Source: Pseudomonas typographi | GTDB taxonomy: Bacteria > Pseudomonadota > Gammaproteobacteria > Pseudomonadales > Pseudomonadaceae | Reading direction: 5' to 3' | DNA length: 64,000 nt | NCBI RefSeq assembly: GCF_014694385.1 | Contig: NZ_JAAOCA010000006.1 | Coordinates: forward strand, 62,001-126,000 | Shown: positions 35,020 through 44,330 of the stretch, piece by piece | Layout of the letters: every line of letters starts with the position of its first letter | Numbering within the stretch: position 1 is the stretch's first letter | Translations under genes and position numbers: made by a program | The notes under the pieces: generated by a model | What the model saw: only the letters and a program-made list of their open reading frames with translations | The model's database searches: none | Told to the model about the DNA's origin: nothing

Positions 35020-37177
35020 CGCGGGGTCCTTGGCTGGCCAGTAGCGCCAGCGGCGATTGTGGGTCGAGCAGGGAGCTGCGGATAAAGTGCAGGTAGCTTT
35101 GCACCCGCCGCAGCACCGAGGTGTCGAAGTGGCGGGCGAAGGGCTCGTCGGCGCGTTGTACCGCAACAATGGCGTGGTCCACCGCATACAGGCTGCGTTC
35201 GAGGTTGGCTTGATTGGGCTGGATGAACAAACGAATCAGCGAACGCCCTAACACGCGGATGCCCTGGCGCCATGGTTGCCGCTCGTGGTAAGCCGGGTGG
35301 ATAGGCAAGCCCTCCTGTTCACGGCGCAACTCGATGATCGCGTGGCCTACCTCCAGCACCACGAACATCCACCGCAGCAAATCGCGCTGTACCTGCGGCT
35401 GGCCGGCCGCAAGCCCATAGGCTTGATGCACCAGGTCACGCACGCGGCTTTCGAAGGCGCTGCTCAGCCCCTTGCTGCGGCCACTGATGGCAAACACCAC
35501 CAAGCCGCGCAAGTCTTGCTCCAGGCGCCGCCACAACCAGCGGCTGTTGGGGGGCAGGATGATTGCACCGGCCGCTGCGCAGAACAGCATGCCGAGGACC
35601 ATACCGATGTAATCGTTGATGAACCCGTAGGGGTCGTACACGGTGAGGTTACCCGGCACCGAGCCGATCGAGAAAAAGATCAGCAGGCCCACGCCATAAC
35701 CCACCCACTGCGGCCGCGAGGCGAGAAACGCACCGAACGCCAGTACCGGTGCGAGCGCCATGCACAGCAGCGGAAAACCGTCGAGCGAGGGGTACACGAA
35801 AAAGTATTCGACAAGCCCGGCCGCCGCCCCCAGGGCCGTGCCGCAGGCCATCTGGAAAGAAAACCGCCGCGGGTTGGGGGTGGCCGCCGACAACCCAACG
35901 GTCGCCGCGGCCACCAGGGTCATCATCGCCCCACTCGGCCAGGCCGTGGCCAACCAGTAACTGCCCAGGGCCAGCAGCACCACTGCACCGCGCACACCCG
36001 AGGCGATGCAGGCCCAGGCATTGGTCTGGGCCCTATACGGCTCGCGCCATTGCTCGCGGGCGTGGTTATGGGCGGCCAGCGATGCATGGGTTTGTGCGTA
36101 GCTGTGCAGTTCCACCACGAAGCGGAACAGCAACTCGAATGCGGTGTGAAAATCCAGCAGGTCTGCCTCACTGGGCTCACGTTCCACAAAAAGCGCGCGC
36201 AGGCGCCGCACCTCGTCGGTAAAGCCGGCCTGGTAGTGCTCCAGGGCTTGCGTCAGGCGCCGGGCATCCACGTCGGTGAGGGGCCGCCCGGCGAACGGTG
36301 CGAGCAGGCTCGCCAACCCTTGCAGCGCAGGCTCCAGTGCCGCGCGCACTTGGCCGTGGTCGTGGATACGTTCGAGCAATTGGTGCAACGCATTGAAGCG
36401 CGTGCTGATGGCCATGAACTCGCTGTTCAAACGGCTGACCCGGCCACTGCGCCGGCGCATGTGCGGGTCTTCGAAGGCGGTCAGCGCGCGCAGGCTTTCA
36501 AGGCCCACGGCCTCGGCGATGAAGCGCACGTGGGCATGCTCGAACTGGGCGCGGTCACCCTCCCCGCCCAGATGCTGCAACACAAAGGCGGCGAATACCC
36601 CGAAGCGCTGGTAAAGGGCATTGCGCATGGCGGCGCTGGAGCTTTGTGGCAACACCGCCGCGCTGACGAAGGTCGATACCAGCAGGCCGAGGGAGATTTC
36701 CAACACCCGCCACACGGCGGCCATGAAGGCGCCGTCTGGCTGCGACAGCACCGGCAGGCCCACCATCGCTGCCGTATAGCCGGCCAGCACGAAGCCGTAA
36801 CCTCGAAAATTGCGGTGGCGCTGGGCACCGGCCGAGCACAGGCCTATCCACAACGCCAGGCTGGGCAAAAACAATTCGGTGTTTTGCGGGAACAACGCCA
36901 CCAGTAGTACCGTGACCGCAGAGCCGGCCAGCGTACCGAGCAAGCGGTAGAAGCTTTTGGCGAACACCTGCCCGCTTTGCGCCTGCATCACGATGAACAC
37001 GGTGATCATGGCGGTGCGCGGCTGTGGCAATTCGAGGCGCATGGCCAGCCACAACGTAACGAAGGCGGCCAGCAATACCTTGAAGATAAACACCCAGGTT
37101 ACGCCGTCGCTGCGGGCCCATTCGAAACCGGCGCGGCGCCAGGGCAACGCCCCCAGGCGTTGGGTGAGCAGGCTCAT
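35009..37177 (-). CDS. FUSC-family inner-membrane efflux transporter (AaeB-like)
   Basis: A 722-residue transporter with two repeats of about six membrane segments, each followed by a cytoplasmic domain: segments near residues 25-185 and 390-540. FUSC signatures are seen in PQPRTAMITVFIVMQ and AGAIILPPNSRWLWRR. AaeB relatives export hydroxybenzoates and other aromatic acids with a HlyD adaptor. The NodT gene lies upstream with a 4-bp ATGA overlap and the DUF1656 gene downstream, so the operon encodes a whole envelope-spanning pump. Confidence 0.92.
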   Translation of the reverse strand: MSLLTQRLGALPWRRAGFEWARSDGVTWVFIFKVLLAAFVTLWLAMRLELPQPRTAMITVFIVMQAQSGQVFAKSFYRLLGTLAGSAVTVLLVALFPQNTELFLPSLALWIGLCSAGAQRHRNFRGYGFVLAGYTAAMVGLPVLSQPDGAFMAAVWRVLEISLGLLVSTFVSAAVLPQSSSAAMRNALYQRFGVFAAFVLQHLGGEGDRAQFEHAHVRFIAEAVGLESLRALTAFEDPHMRRRSGRVSRLNSEFMAISTRFNALHQLLERIHDHGQVRAALEPALQGLASLLAPFAGRPLTDVDARRLTQALEHYQAGFTDEVRRLRALFVEREPSEADLLDFHTAFELLFRFVVELHSYAQTHASLAAHNHAREQWREPYRAQTNAWACIASGVRGAVVLLALGSYWLATAWPSGAMMTLVAAATVGLSAATPNPRRFSFQMACGTALGAAAGLVEYFFVYPSLDGFPLLCMALAPVLAFGAFLASRPQWVGYGVGLLIFFSIGSVPGNLTVYDPYGFINDYIGMVLGMLFCAAAGAIILPPNSRWLWRRLEQDLRGLVVFAISGRSKGLSSAFESRVRDLVHQAYGLAAGQPQVQRDLLRWMFVVLEVGHAIIELRREQEGLPIHPAYHERQPWRQGIRVLGRSLIRLFIQPNQANLERSLYAVDHAIVAVQRADEPFARHFDTSVLRRVQSYLHFIRSSLLDPQSPLALLASQGPRDVS

Positions 37178-38709
37178 GGCACGGTGTGCGCCGGCAACAG
37201 CCGATCCAGCCGCGCCAATGCCTTGGGCGTGGCCGGCGCCTGCAGGCGCGGCTCGGCCGGGTTGTCGGCACCGGCGCCCAGGCCGCCGCCCAGTGCCGTG
37301 ACCAAACCGGCGTACACCTGCAGCCGCTCGGCATGCACCTGCTGTTGCACCTGCCGCTGATGCAGCAGCAAGGTTTGTGCGTTGAGCACCTCAAGGTAGT
37401 CGGTGAGGCCGCGCTGGTAGGCGGTGGTGGCCAGGTCGTAGGTTTTTTGCGCGCTGGCGACCCCTTCAGCGGCAAAGGCGGCTTGTTTTTCCATGGATTC
37501 GCGGCGCAGCAATTGGTCAGACACCCCCTTGAGCGCCTGCACCAGGGTTTGCTGGTAATGCGCCACTGCCCAATCGTAGCCGGCAGTGGCTTCACCCAGT
37601 TGCCCGCGCAGGTGCCCGCCGTCGAATAACGGCAAGGTGAAGGCTGGGCCGGCGGTATAACTGAGCTTTTGCCCGGTCAAAAACTCCAACATGCCGCCGC
37701 CGGTGGCCATGTAGCTCAAGCTGCCAACCAGGTTCACGTTTGGATAAAAGCCGGCATGGGCGACATCGATGCCCCGCGCCTGCGCGGCCACCCCCCAACG
37801 GGCGGCGACCACGTCTGGGCGCTGGCCCAGCAGTTGCGCGGGCAATACCGCCGGCAGCGGCAGGTCGGCCGCCAGGTGCAAAGTCGGCCGTTGCAACCCG
37901 GCCGCCGCGCCAGGGCCTTGGCCCGCCAGCGCTGCCAACTGGTTGCCGGCCAGCGCGATGCGCTCGTCTAGCGCATCCACTTGGCGATGGGTTTCTGGCA
38001 GCGGCGTTTGCGCCTGGCTGACTTCCAGTTGTGTGCCGATGCCGTGGCGCAGGCGCGTTTGCGCAATGTCCAGGATTTGCTGCTGTTGTGCCAGGGTTTC
38101 CCGGGCAACCTCGCGCAGGTCGTAGGCCAGGGCCAGTTGGATGTAAACCGTGACGACGTTGGCCGCCAGTTCCAACTCGGCCTGGCGTGCCTCGGCCACC
38201 CGTTGATGGGCGGTGTCTACAGCTTGCTCGCTGGCGTTGCGCTCACGCCCCCAAAGGTCGAGGTCATAGCCCAGGCCCAGGCCTGCCTGGTTGTCCCAGG
38301 TGGTTTGCCCGGAGAGCTCGCCCGGGCCATAGAATTGATCTGCCGGCCAATTGTGCCGGGCCAGGGTGCCGCGCGCATCGATTTGCGGGGCCTCGCTGGC
38401 TTCGGCCAACCCTGCGGCGGCCTGCGCCAGGCGCACCCGGGCAGCGGCCATGGCGAGCGTGGGGCTGCCGTTCACGGCCTTGGCCACCCAGGCATTCAGT
38501 TGCCGATCGGCATAGGCTTGCCACCATTGGTCGGCTGGCCACCCTGCCTCGCGGCGTGCATGGTCGATCGCATCGTCAGTGGCCAACGCTTCAGCCTTCG
38601 GCGCAGCACTATGGGCAACGATGCCCCCGGTACCGATACAGCCACCCAAAGACAGGGACACCGCCCAAAATGCCAGGGCTTTCAATTCACGGGGAATGCG
38701 ACGCGACAC
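37174..38709 (-). CDS. NodT-family outer-membrane efflux lipoprotein
   Basis: A 511-residue TolC-like channel with a GTG start. The signal peptide ends with lipobox LGGC (WAVSLSLGGCIGTGG), so it is lipid-anchored. Two outer-membrane-efflux repeats are visible, with LGYDLDLWGRERNA in the first and GPAFTLPLFDGGHLRGQL in the second, and long coiled-coil helices. It is the first gene of the operon and gives the FUSC/HlyD pair an exit duct. A Pro/Ala-rich C-terminal tail of about 40 residues follows the last helix. Confidence 0.92.
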   Translation of the reverse strand: MSRRIPRELKALAFWAVSLSLGGCIGTGGIVAHSAAPKAEALATDDAIDHARREAGWPADQWWQAYADRQLNAWVAKAVNGSPTLAMAAARVRLAQAAAGLAEASEAPQIDARGTLARHNWPADQFYGPGELSGQTTWDNQAGLGLGYDLDLWGRERNASEQAVDTAHQRVAEARQAELELAANVVTVYIQLALAYDLREVARETLAQQQQILDIAQTRLRHGIGTQLEVSQAQTPLPETHRQVDALDERIALAGNQLAALAGQGPGAAAGLQRPTLHLAADLPLPAVLPAQLLGQRPDVVAARWGVAAQARGIDVAHAGFYPNVNLVGSLSYMATGGGMLEFLTGQKLSYTAGPAFTLPLFDGGHLRGQLGEATAGYDWAVAHYQQTLVQALKGVSDQLLRRESMEKQAAFAAEGVASAQKTYDLATTAYQRGLTDYLEVLNAQTLLLHQRQVQQQVHAERLQVYAGLVTALGGGLGAGADNPAEPRLQAPATPKALARLDRLLPAHTVP

Positions 38710-38804
38710 AACGCAGAGTCTCAGAAGTAGACAGGTGGCGGGGTACGGCGCAGATTCTAGAGCGCCCCCGGCACGGCGATAAGCAGTGTTTCGAGTGAAT
38801 CTTT

Positions 38805-38856
38805 GTTACAAAACCAGTGACAATCCCGTGGTACTCTTAGCGTACGAATTTGTAAC
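38805..38856. promoter_or_regulatory. Inverted GTTACAAA repeats in the efflux/LysR divergent region
   Basis: GTTACAAA (38805-38812) and its inverse TTTGTAAC (38849-38856) flank 36 bp in the 184-bp gap between the divergent efflux operon and its LysR gene. The first copy is also part of TTTGT-T-ACAAA, a T-N-A dyad of the sort LysR proteins bind. This is a candidate operator for the adjacent regulator. Confidence 0.45.
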
Positions 38857-38893
38857 CATATGCGACAACTCGCTGTCTCTAAGAGAGTGAACC

Positions 38894-39841
38894 ATGGACA
38901 CCCTGCAAAACATGCGGGCCTTCTGCTGTGTAGCAGAGGCCGGTAGTTTTACTGCTGCCGCTGTACAACTAGACACCACCACCGCGAATATTTCCCGGGC
39001 GGTATCGAACCTTGAAGCCCACTTGCAAACCCGCCTGCTCAACCGTACTACCCGGCGTATCGCCCTGACCGAAGCCGGCAAGCGCTACCTGATGCGCTGC
39101 GAGCAAATCCTGGCATTCGTGGAAGAGGCCGAGGCGGAAGCCAGCGATGCCCATGCGCGCCCTGCGGGGCAATTGAAGGTTCACACCATGACCGGTATCG
39201 GCCAGCACTTTGTGATCGATGCCATCGCCCGCTACCGGAAAACGCACCCGGATGTGACCTTCGACCTGACCCTGGCCAACCGTGTGCCGGATTTGCTCGA
39301 TGAAGGCTACGACGTGTCTATCGTGCTGGCCAGCGAGCTGCCAGATTCGGGCTTCGTGTCGCAACGCCTGGGCATTACCTACAGCATCGTCTGCGCATCG
39401 CCGGATTACGTAAAAGCCCACGGTGTGGCGCGTAAACCGAGCGACCTCAAGCAACATGCTTGCCTGCGGCTGGTAAGCCCCGTGGTACAGCTGGAAAAGT
39501 GGCTGTTCGACGGGCCGGACGGCCAAGAGATGGTCAATATCAGCAACGCGCCGTTCCAAGTGAACTCGGCCGATGCCATGACCACGGCTATCTGCAGTGG
39601 CATGGGGGTGGGCGTGCTGCCGATTTACGCCGCCATCGATGGCCTGCGTGACGGCACGCTGGTACGTATGCTGCCTGAATATCGCCTGCAAGAGCTGAAC
39701 CTGTATGCGATCTACCCCTCGCGCCAATACCTGGATGCCAAGATCAAGACGTGGGTCGAATACCTGCGTGGTTCATTGCCGGAAATACTCGCCGGGCAGG
39801 ATGCGGACTTGCGCACCCATGAGCTGAACTTCGCGGTTTGA
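38894..39841 (+). CDS. LysR-family regulator divergent from the efflux operon (AaeR-like)
   Basis: A 315-residue LysR protein. The winged helix-turn-helix covers about residues 3-62 (AFCCVAEAGSFTAAAVQLDT, then SRAVSNLEAHLQTRLLNRTT) and the effector-binding domain follows (LKVHTMTGIGQHFVIDAIAR). Its divergent position next to an AaeXAB/NodT operon suggests that it activates that operon in response to an aromatic acid, by analogy with AaeR. The effector is not known. The ATG is preceded by AAGAGAGTG. Confidence 0.9.
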   Translation: MDTLQNMRAFCCVAEAGSFTAAAVQLDTTTANISRAVSNLEAHLQTRLLNRTTRRIALTEAGKRYLMRCEQILAFVEEAEAEASDAHARPAGQLKVHTMTGIGQHFVIDAIARYRKTHPDVTFDLTLANRVPDLLDEGYDVSIVLASELPDSGFVSQRLGITYSIVCASPDYVKAHGVARKPSDLKQHACLRLVSPVVQLEKWLFDGPDGQEMVNISNAPFQVNSADAMTTAICSGMGVGVLPIYAAIDGLRDGTLVRMLPEYRLQELNLYAIYPSRQYLDAKIKTWVEYLRGSLPEILAGQDADLRTHELNFAV

Positions 39842-39911
39842 AGCAGCTGGCACGGGGCACAGCGAGAATGTTAGGTTGCTACTTTTAGAGCCGCCACCGA
39901 CGAGACGCCCA

Positions 39912-40889
39912 ATGAAAAAAACCGTATTGGCCTTTAGCCGCATCACCCCAGACATGGTCGAACGCCTGGAACAGGATTTCGACGTGATCGTGCCCAACCC
40001 GAAACAAGGGGACGTGGCGGCGCAATTCAACGAAGCCCTGCCCCAAGCCCATGGCCTGATCGGCGCCGGGCGGCCCCTGGGAGAGAAGCAACTGGCCAGT
40101 GCGGGCAAACTCGAAGTGGTTTCCAGCGTGTCGGTGGGCTACGACAACTACGATGTGGCCTACCTCACCGCGCGCGGCATCCTCCTGACCAACACCCCCG
40201 ACGTGCTCACTGAAAGCACGGCCGACTTGGGCTTCGCGCTGATCATGAGCACGGCGCGGCGGGTGGCCGAACTCGATGCATGGACCAAGGCTGGCAAGTG
40301 GACGGCCAGCATTGGTGCCGAGCATTTCGGCACCAATGTGTTCGGCAAAACCCTGGGCATCGTCGGCCTGGGCAACATTGGTGCGGCCGTGGCGCGGCGT
40401 GGCCATTTGGGCTTCAACATGCGCGTGCTGTACAGCGGCAACAGCCGCAAGCCCGCCTTGGAGCAAGCACTGGGCGCGCAAATGCGTAGCCTCGATGAGT
40501 TGCTGGCAGAGTCTGACTTCGTGTGCTTGGTGGTGCCACTGTCGGAGAACACCAAGCATCTGATCAGCCACCGCGAACTGGGGCTGATGAAGCCTGGGGC
40601 GATTCTGGTGAATATCGCACGCGGGCCGATTGTCGATGAAGCGGCGCTGGTTCAGGCGTTGCGCAACAAGACCCTCCGCGGCGCCGGCCTGGATGTGTAC
40701 GAGAAGGAGCCGCTGGCCGAGTCGCCGCTGTGGCAGTTGCCCAACGCCGTAACCTTGCCGCATATCGGCTCGGCCACAGGCGAAACCCGCCAGGCCATGG
40801 CCGAGCGAGCGGTGGCCAACCTCACCGCCGCGCTCAAGGGCCAACGCCCGCAGGACCTGGTCAACCCGCAAGCCCTGGCACGCGGTTAA
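39912..40889 (+). CDS. D-isomer 2-hydroxyacid dehydrogenase (glyoxylate / 2-ketogluconate reductase type)
   Basis: A 325-residue NAD(P)-dependent reductase. The substrate domain starts MKKTVLAFSRITPDMVERL. The Rossmann motif is GIVGLGNIGAAVARRG. NIARGPIVDEAALVQAL carries the catalytic Arg, and LPHIGSATGETR the catalytic His. The GhrB/TkrA subgroup reduces glyoxylate, hydroxypyruvate or 2-ketogluconate; I cannot decide among them. No strong ribosome site precedes the ATG. The stop overlaps that of the convergent DUF3325 gene. Confidence 0.88.
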   Translation: MKKTVLAFSRITPDMVERLEQDFDVIVPNPKQGDVAAQFNEALPQAHGLIGAGRPLGEKQLASAGKLEVVSSVSVGYDNYDVAYLTARGILLTNTPDVLTESTADLGFALIMSTARRVAELDAWTKAGKWTASIGAEHFGTNVFGKTLGIVGLGNIGAAVARRGHLGFNMRVLYSGNSRKPALEQALGAQMRSLDELLAESDFVCLVVPLSENTKHLISHRELGLMKPGAILVNIARGPIVDEAALVQALRNKTLRGAGLDVYEKEPLAESPLWQLPNAVTLPHIGSATGETRQAMAERAVANLTAALKGQRPQDLVNPQALARG

Positions 40890-41221
40890 CCGAAGCCCGC
40901 CAACAACGCCCCTGCTGGCCCTGCAATCACGCACACACCGGCCAAGCCCACGGCCAGGCGAGGGCGATACGGCAACAACCACACCAGCAGGCCAGCACTG
41001 GCCATCAATACCGCGCACCACTGCACCAAGCCGAACGCCCAGCCCTGCGCGGCCATGGCCGGCCAGGGCGAAAGGCCCAATAAACACCAGCCGGCCCAGC
41101 GCAATGCGCGCAGCAGGCCTGGGGCACCCTGGCGGCCGACAAGGCTGGCATGGTGTTTTTGCATCGCCAGGCACAGGGCCATGAAGCCTGCGTAACACAA
41201 CAGCGCACTAACCAACATCAA
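40886..41221 (-). CDS. DUF3325 small membrane protein
   Basis: A 111-residue protein with about four hydrophobic segments (LVSALLCYAGFMALCLAM, then WAGWCLLGLSPWPAMA, VLMASAGLLVWLLP and the C-terminal segment). DUF3325 proteins are found beside PepSY iron-regulated proteins and TonB receptors. The start overlaps the PepSY gene stop (ATGATG context), so it is the last gene of the DUF3649-PepSY-DUF3325 operon. The function is unknown, probably linked to siderophore-iron handling at the inner membrane. Confidence 0.85.
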   Translation of the reverse strand: MMLVSALLCYAGFMALCLAMQKHHASLVGRQGAPGLLRALRWAGWCLLGLSPWPAMAAQGWAFGLVQWCAVLMASAGLLVWLLPYRPRLAVGLAGVCVIAGPAGALLAGFG

Positions 41222-42795
41222 TGGGCCTCCCGTTTTATTCGCACAGCACGCGGCGGCGCCTGCTCAGCCCTTGCTTGTAGGGCCCTGCGCCATACCCGCC
41301 GGGCCAACCAGGCGAGCACCAAGCCGAAACCCGCGCATGCCAGGTCGACCCCGGCCACCGCCCAATCCCCCTGCGGCAGCGTCACTGCCAGGCCACGGCT
41401 GGTGGCGAATTGGCTAAGCACTGGCACCGACAGCAACATCGCCGCGGCGGCCGACAACTGCTGCAGCCAACCGGCACCATTGGGGCGCCATAGGGCGTGC
41501 AACAGGCTGGCCAGCCACACCAGGAAGAACACGCGCACTTCCCAGCTGGCGCGCCCGGCCAGTGCTAACGGTAACAGGCGGTTGGCACACAGGAACGCCG
41601 CCACCGCGCACACCAGCCCCACCATACCCGCCAGGTTCAGCGCCCCGACCACGCGCAGTTCGAAGGGCTGCACCGTGGCCCCGGCGTGTTTTAGTAGGCG
41701 TTTGCCCAGCCACATCACCAAGCCTGTACCGATCATCGCCGTGGCCGCCAAGCCGCTGATGAAGTACAACCAGCGCAACACGGGCCCCGCGAAGCGGCCC
41801 ATGTGCATGCCATAAAAACCACCGGCAACCCGTTGCGGCACAGGCTCGGCTGCCAATCCACGCACCACGCTGCCATCTACGGCATTAAGCGTAACGCCGC
41901 CACCGGGCAAGTAGGCCACCCGCGCGCCCACCTTGGGTGTAAAGGTGGCCGTTGCGCTGGCAGTGCCGGGCTTGTCCACCGACACCATACCTACTTGCCC
42001 CCCTGGCACCAGCGCCAGGTAACGGGCGTACAACGCTGGCAGCGGCAACATCGGCGCCTGGCGTTGGGCCGTGTCGCCCATACCAGCCGTGGCCGGGAAC
42101 AGCTCATTGAAAAACGCCCGGGTGTTACCGTCATAGCGGCTGAGGATGCTGGCCGGCATGGTCATGGTCATAAAGATCACCAAGCTGCTATAGGTGATCA
42201 TCAAGTGGAAAGGCAATGCCAGCACGCCGAGCGCGTTATGCCCATCAAGCCATGAGCGTTGGCCCTTGCCCGGCCGGAAGGTGAAGAAATCCTTGAAAAG
42301 CTTCTTGTGAGTGATGATGCCGCTGACCAGCGTGACGAACATCACGAACGCTGCCAGGCTCGCCAACCATCGCCCCCACGGGTAGCCCATTTCCAACTCA
42401 TAGTGGAACCGATAGAAAAACTCACCGCCGCGGCTGTCACGCGCCTGCACGGCCTCGCCGCTACGGGGGTCGACCACCGTTTCGACGAGGCTGCCGCGGC
42501 CACTTTCGCTGGTTTGGCGGTAATAAAGCGTGAGCACGGGCAAGCGCTCATCAGCGGCGATGATCAACCAGTTCGGCGCGCCTGGGGCGTGTTTTTCCAA
42601 GAAGGCCTGCGCGCTGGCCAGGCTTTCAGGGGTGCCGGCCTGCTGGTACAGCACCTCTGGATGGGCCCAACGGTTCAGCTCCTGGCGGAAATACGTCAGC
42701 GACCCGGTGAGAAAAATAGCGAACAGCAGCCACCCAAACAGCAGCCCGGCCCAGGTATGCAGCCAAGCCATGGCTTGGCGAAAACCCTCTCTCAT
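41218..42795 (-). CDS. PepSY-domain iron-regulated membrane protein (PiuB-like)
   Basis: A 525-residue inner-membrane protein with a PepSY_TM fold: an N-terminal segment (MAWLHTWAGLLFGWLLFAIF) with a likely haem-ligand His, large periplasmic loops, and further membrane helices (PFHLMITYSSLVIFMTM, and GFYGMHMGRFAGPVLRWLYF with His). Such proteins are thought to be ferric-siderophore reductases or associated electron carriers. The start at 42795 overlaps the DUF3649 stop by 4 bp. It is under the Fur box upstream of the operon. Confidence 0.9.
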   Translation of the reverse strand: MREGFRQAMAWLHTWAGLLFGWLLFAIFLTGSLTYFRQELNRWAHPEVLYQQAGTPESLASAQAFLEKHAPGAPNWLIIAADERLPVLTLYYRQTSESGRGSLVETVVDPRSGEAVQARDSRGGEFFYRFHYELEMGYPWGRWLASLAAFVMFVTLVSGIITHKKLFKDFFTFRPGKGQRSWLDGHNALGVLALPFHLMITYSSLVIFMTMTMPASILSRYDGNTRAFFNELFPATAGMGDTAQRQAPMLPLPALYARYLALVPGGQVGMVSVDKPGTASATATFTPKVGARVAYLPGGGVTLNAVDGSVVRGLAAEPVPQRVAGGFYGMHMGRFAGPVLRWLYFISGLAATAMIGTGLVMWLGKRLLKHAGATVQPFELRVVGALNLAGMVGLVCAVAAFLCANRLLPLALAGRASWEVRVFFLVWLASLLHALWRPNGAGWLQQLSAAAAMLLSVPVLSQFATSRGLAVTLPQGDWAVAGVDLACAGFGLVLAWLARRVWRRALQARAEQAPPRAVRIKREAH

Positions 42796-43097
42796 CGAAG
42801 GTGCGCCCAATAAAGGCCGGCGTCGAGCACGCCCAGTACCAGCGCGCAGCCCAGCATAGCCGCCCAGGCCCGCCAAGCCGAACGGCAGGCGAAGCACCAC
42901 AGCGCCGCGGCCAGGTAAACCACGAACCCCAGCATCATGCTGGTGATCACGCCCTGGGCCTGGGCCATAGGTAACACCCAGGCCAGGCACACGCTGGCCA
43001 GCGCTGCCACGGCATAGCCGCCCAGGGCTGCCGCAACCACCCGCGAGGTCACGGCCAGGCGGTACGCTAATGGCACGCCGGAAGTTTTGGTTTTCAT
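42792..43097 (-). CDS. DUF3649 small membrane protein
   Basis: A 101-residue protein with three hydrophobic segments (VAAALGGYAVAALASVCLAW, ITSMMLGFVVYLAAALWCFA and AAMLGCALVLGVLDAGLYW). The DUF3649 family occurs with PepSY and DUF3325 genes in iron-acquisition loci. It is the first gene of the operon; the Fur box is about 42 bp upstream of its start. No function is established. Confidence 0.85.
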   Translation of the reverse strand: MKTKTSGVPLAYRLAVTSRVVAAALGGYAVAALASVCLAWVLPMAQAQGVITSMMLGFVVYLAAALWCFACRSAWRAWAAMLGCALVLGVLDAGLYWAHLR

Positions 43098-43138
43098 GGG
43101 GCAGAGCAGCCGCTGAAGAGTAGACGGCAGATTTTATT

Positions 43139-43157
43139 GATAAACATTCTCATAATC
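43139..43157 (-). promoter_or_regulatory. Fur box upstream of the DUF3649-PepSY-DUF3325 operon
   Basis: On the minus strand the 19-mer reads GATTATGAGAATGTTTATC; the Fur consensus is GATAATGATAATCATTATC, so 15 of 19 positions agree. It ends 42 bp upstream of the DUF3649 start, consistent with iron-dependent repression. The remaining part of this 323-bp gap holds no recognised element apart from the promoter area of the next gene. Confidence 0.8.
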
Positions 43158-43420
43158 AAAGGCCAATTTGCCGCCGCCGTTCAGCGCCGCCCAAAACGGG
43201 GCCCTACGCACCGCGGGGGTGCGCTGCAAATGCTGGCCCAATGCCCATTTCCCGTGGCGTCGATCGCCATTCCGTCAAGTAAAGCCCTGTAAAATATTTA
43301 TCGCCGCCGGCGCTTGAAATCGGCCCGAACATGTTCGACCTTGTGTGCAAGGGCCAGTGGAAACCGCCTGCACCTGGCGGCACCGGTACCCTGTTCCGTA
43401 ACCTGAAGAAGGGCTACACC

Positions 43421-43750
43421 ATGCATATCCAAGTCAATAGCGATAACCACATCCAAGGCGGCAGCCGGCTGGAACATTGGGTCCGCAGCACGCTTGAGGC
43501 CGCACTGGAACGCTTCGAAGAAGACCTGACACGCATAGAGGTGCATCTACGCGACGAAAACGGCGACAAGCCCGGCCCCCACGACAAACGCTGCCAGCTC
43601 GAAGCGCGGGCCAAGGGCCTTACGCCCATTTCGGTCAGCCACAAATCCCCTACGCTGGAAACCGCCGTAGACGGTGCAGCGACCAAGCTGGAACACGCAC
43701 TAAGCCATCAGTTCGGCAAGCTGAAAAGCCGACGGGCGACTGCCGCTTAG
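43421..43750 (+). CDS. HPF/RaiA-like ribosome-associated protein
   Basis: A 109-residue protein of the ribosome hibernation factor/sigma-54 modulation fold: MHIQVNSDNHIQGGSR, then a helix with EAALERFEEDLTRIEVHLRD, and CQLEARAKGLTPISV with a second helix (TLETAVDGAATKLEHALSHQ). It is short and lacks the C-terminal long-HPF domain. It differs from the classical HPF next to rpoN; pseudomonads carry such a second copy. It likely binds the 30S subunit under stress. The ATG has AAGAAGGGC upstream and is followed by a clear terminator. Confidence 0.82.
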   Translation: MHIQVNSDNHIQGGSRLEHWVRSTLEAALERFEEDLTRIEVHLRDENGDKPGPHDKRCQLEARAKGLTPISVSHKSPTLETAVDGAATKLEHALSHQFGKLKSRRATAA

Positions 43751-43775
43751 GCGAACATTGATCGAATGGTCAATC

Positions 43776-43807
43776 AAAAAAAGGCGAGCGTGATGCTCGC
43801 CTTTTTT
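43776..43807 (+). terminator. Rho-independent terminator (bidirectional form)
   Basis: GGCGAGC / GCTCGCC, loop GTGAT, flanked by seven A before and six T after. It lies 25 nt after the HPF-like gene. Confidence 0.93.
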
Positions 43808-43977
43808 GTAAGCATTTGAAAACTCGGCATGCTGCTTGCTTCGCTGTGTTTGCCGGGTGTAGCGAAGGGCGGCGTGCACAAGGAATGAAATAAAAGACCC
43901 GCCAATGGTCTGGGCCTGTCGAACTAATCGTGAATATGCCCAGTCAATACGAGCAGTCTTGCTAATCAGGTGAAGCT

Positions 43978-44325
43978 ATGGACAACCCCTTCCAAATCAT
44001 CAGCGATGCGTTCCAGCCCGATTACCGGGTGAATTTGAGCATCCAGGGCCTGGACGGCACCATCATGCTGACGTTGTCGAACGATATCGGCGTGGTTGCC
44101 AAGCGCATGATCAGCGCCGCCCAGCGCAACGATACCCAGCGCCTGAAGCGGTTGATCGACAGCATCAAGTTCGGCATCGCCATCGAGCAGGGCGACAGCG
44201 CCATCGAGCTGCTAACCGCCATGACCGATAGCGAGAAAGCCGCCACCCCACCTGCGCTGCCTGCGCCCGCAGCCAAACGGCCCGACTGGTTCAAGGGGCG
44301 CAGCGGCATCGCCGTGGGGATCTGA
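43978..44325 (+). CDS. Conserved hypothetical protein (possible DUF3509-like)
   Basis: A 115-residue soluble protein without signal peptide, beginning MDNPFQIISDAFQPDYRVNL and ending with a Pro/Ala-rich linker and a DWFKGR motif. The central part reads as a beta sheet (LSIQGLDGTIMLTLSND) followed by helices (VAKRMISAAQRNDTQRLKRL). It resembles Pseudomonas-restricted small proteins of the DUF3509 kind, but I am not sure of the family. AGGTGAAGCT precedes the ATG. Convergent with psiE 5 bp away. Confidence 0.8.
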   Translation: MDNPFQIISDAFQPDYRVNLSIQGLDGTIMLTLSNDIGVVAKRMISAAQRNDTQRLKRLIDSIKFGIAIEQGDSAIELLTAMTDSEKAATPPALPAPAAKRPDWFKGRSGIAVGI

Positions 44326-44330
44326 GCCGC

